Origin: Tretioscincus oriximinensis
Taxonomy: Eukaryota > Chordata > Lepidosauria > Squamata > Gymnophthalmidae
Direction of reading: 5' to 3'
Length of the DNA: 64,000 nucleotides
Assembly: GCA_022410635.1 (NCBI GenBank)
Contig: JAJVDF010000436.1
Location: 333,717-397,716, forward strand
Both the position numbers and the translations under genes were made by a program. This document shows, in pieces, positions 62,401-64,000 of this stretch. The number at the start of each line of letters is the position of its first letter. The stretch's first letter is position 1. Under the pieces are notes generated by a model that saw only the letters and a program-made list of their open reading frames with translations, ran no database searches and had not been told where the DNA came from.

Positions 62401-64000
62401 ATAGTTTATTGGTAAAGGTTTGTGGGTTTTTTTGCATAAGTGGCAATAATATCTTTATAACCAGGTCTATGGAGCTGAAGTTGGTTCTTTTTCTTCACCA
62501 TGTCCAGAGCACAGTTTCTCAAGTATAGCACAGGCAAGAGCTTTAGTTTTAGAGCATTTTGAAATCACAGATTTTGACCAATATTCACTATGCTTTTCAA
62601 CCTAGAACTAGAATCACTGAAGAATATTTGGTTAATGAAAGAATATGCTGAGGCTCCTTCCCCATGAGTTACAAATTTTTAGGACCAGACTGGAATTCAG
62701 CAAGCATCTAAGAATAACTTTTCAGCCCACACATCCAAAAGAATCAGAAAAGAACTTCCTGACATAGAGAATGTGACAAGTACTTTGGTCTACTTGAAAA
62801 ATATTAATTGGGAAGGAATTAATTTGAAATTATTCGTATTATTTCAAGGCACAAGGGTTTGCTTTTGACTTGTTTATTTACATGCCTAAGACTTGCCTAT
62901 TTTATATGTGGCATGTGTTTAGATCTCACACTTCGTAGTTCTCTTCACTCTCTTTGACCATTGTTATTTTTCCTCTGTGGTTTTGATGGACAGAATAGAG
63001 CAGTTACAAGAGGAGATGAATGGATGTCTTCTAGTTTTTCACTCTAACCACATCCTCCCTCCTGTTGTAAACCAGAGATCTTAATTAAAACGCTTCTACA
63101 GAAAGGAAATCAATTAACAGACACCTTACAGGATGTTTGTTTATTCTTTAGTACACACACTCAAAATTACTTACAAACATGGCATTACTGATTTAGGATA
63201 TTAGTTAGCCTAGGCCACTAATGAGCTACAGTATTATTGAACTGAATAAAAGATACCTTGGGAATCCATGCAAATGATCCAAACCAAAGGCTCTGTATTT
63301 CAAGATACCCTTTTTTCATAGGCCCAAATTACATACGCTTTTAAACCATCTTCAAGAACAGCGGCGGTTGGTGCAGTTTGGGGCTGGGNGGGGGCAGGTT
63401 CCTCCAGCCTCAGGAAAGTGGCGGGTCTCTCTCCTTCTGCAAGTTGAATGCCAATACAAAATGGCACCTCTGTGGAGACTGAGGCAGAGACTGTGGCCCC
63501 TCCTAGGCAGCCCTCCCGTTGGTTCTGGGATCGGCAACCCCTTTTGTTAATTTAAAATGCTGCCTGGAGCTTTTTGATTTGTTGGCAGCTCCTCTATGAA
63601 AGCTTACCATTGGCCAATGGTTCTCCACTGTTTTCTGTGGAGATTTTATCATTGATTTTAATCTCTGGGTGTTCGCCGGACCCTACGAACTCAGAAGCCT
63701 GCTGCCATGGTTTAAAAGGAAATGAGTGACCAAGCTCATTCAAGCAACCCTATATACAGATTTGGATATATGCATTTACAGTATTTTCCCAAATTACTGA
63801 AGACAAAAATCCTACCTGTTAATCTCACTATTTCCCCCTTCTTAATGTTCTGGTTTACAGTTATTTAATGACTCTAAGATAAATTTAATAAACAGAATTA
63901 GTGCTCTTTCTTTCTAGGCCAAGTCTAAATGCAACTTCAGAGTTGAATCTGTGATCTGGGTGTATATTTCTGTGAAGTAAAATCAGTTGAATGGGTAGCA
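62401..64000. other. Intergenic DNA, nothing firmly recognised
   Basis: A scrap resembling the TTCTTCAG-family MITE end lies near 63330-63360 (TACGCTTTTAAACCATCTTC). The small frames at 63352-63550 on both strands have no recognisable domain. No exon of a neighbouring gene was found. Confidence 0.45.

Noticed and set aside
48600..64000. Exons of the genes expected on the VSTM4 5' side from mammalian synteny (FAM170B, TMEM273)
   Set aside because: No segment with recognisable similarity was found by eye. The genes may lie further away or be absent.
1..64000. CRISPR arrays, prokaryotic operons or defence systems
   Set aside because: No regularly spaced direct repeats, ribosome binding sites or compact gene clusters are present. 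The split gene structure and repeats are those of a vertebrate.

Overview
This is vertebrate nuclear DNA, almost certainly from a squamate reptile (lizard or gecko grade; the exact lineage is a guess). The repeats suggest this: a tRNA-derived SINE with a (GAA)n tail, a second tRNA-derived SINE of the type common in lizards, CR1 elements ending in (ATTCTATG)n, young L1, Penelope, Helitron, hAT and mariner-type elements. Isolated single Ns are scattered through the window. No bacterial, plasmid, phage or CRISPR feature was seen.

The main gene is VSTM4 (V-set and transmembrane domain-containing 4) on the minus strand, from 47509 down to 14494. Eight coding exons could be assembled by eye: 47458-47509, 34497-34895, 31530-31595, 30342-30449, 27670-27703, 25174-25277, 19426-19487 and 14494-14619. 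All junctions are AG/GT and in phase. They give 951 nt, or 316 residues plus stop: signal peptide, one Ig V domain, a transmembrane helix and a cytoplasmic tail with two tyrosine motifs. The first exon lies in a CpG-rich promoter island (about 47.1-48.55 kb).

On the plus strand, a splice acceptor at 3360/3361 opens a short terminal exon (3362-3428) that encodes the end of a WD40 repeat and a stop. It is best read as the last exon of WDFY4. WDFY4 and VSTM4 lie tail to tail in other vertebrates, and the arrangement here is the same.

Layout: 1-2043, 3' part of an L1 ORF2 with poly(A). 2044-14493, the WDFY4 end, intergenic DNA and repeats. 14494-47509, VSTM4. 47.1-48.55 kb, CpG island. 48.6-64 kb, upstream intergenic DNA with no supported gene. 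It holds CR1-like LINEs, SINEs, a Penelope element with inverted terminal pLTR copies and a 14-bp target duplication, and the second arm of a 1.25-kb inverted duplication whose first arm lies in VSTM4 intron 2.

The less ordinary material is in the mobile DNA: a complete non-autonomous Helitron, two hAT elements with perfect 8-bp target duplications, a three-level nested insertion, long palindromic MITEs, a hairpin made only of Tc1-like terminal repeats, and the inverted duplication. Repeat family names are from recognition of motifs, not from a library search.
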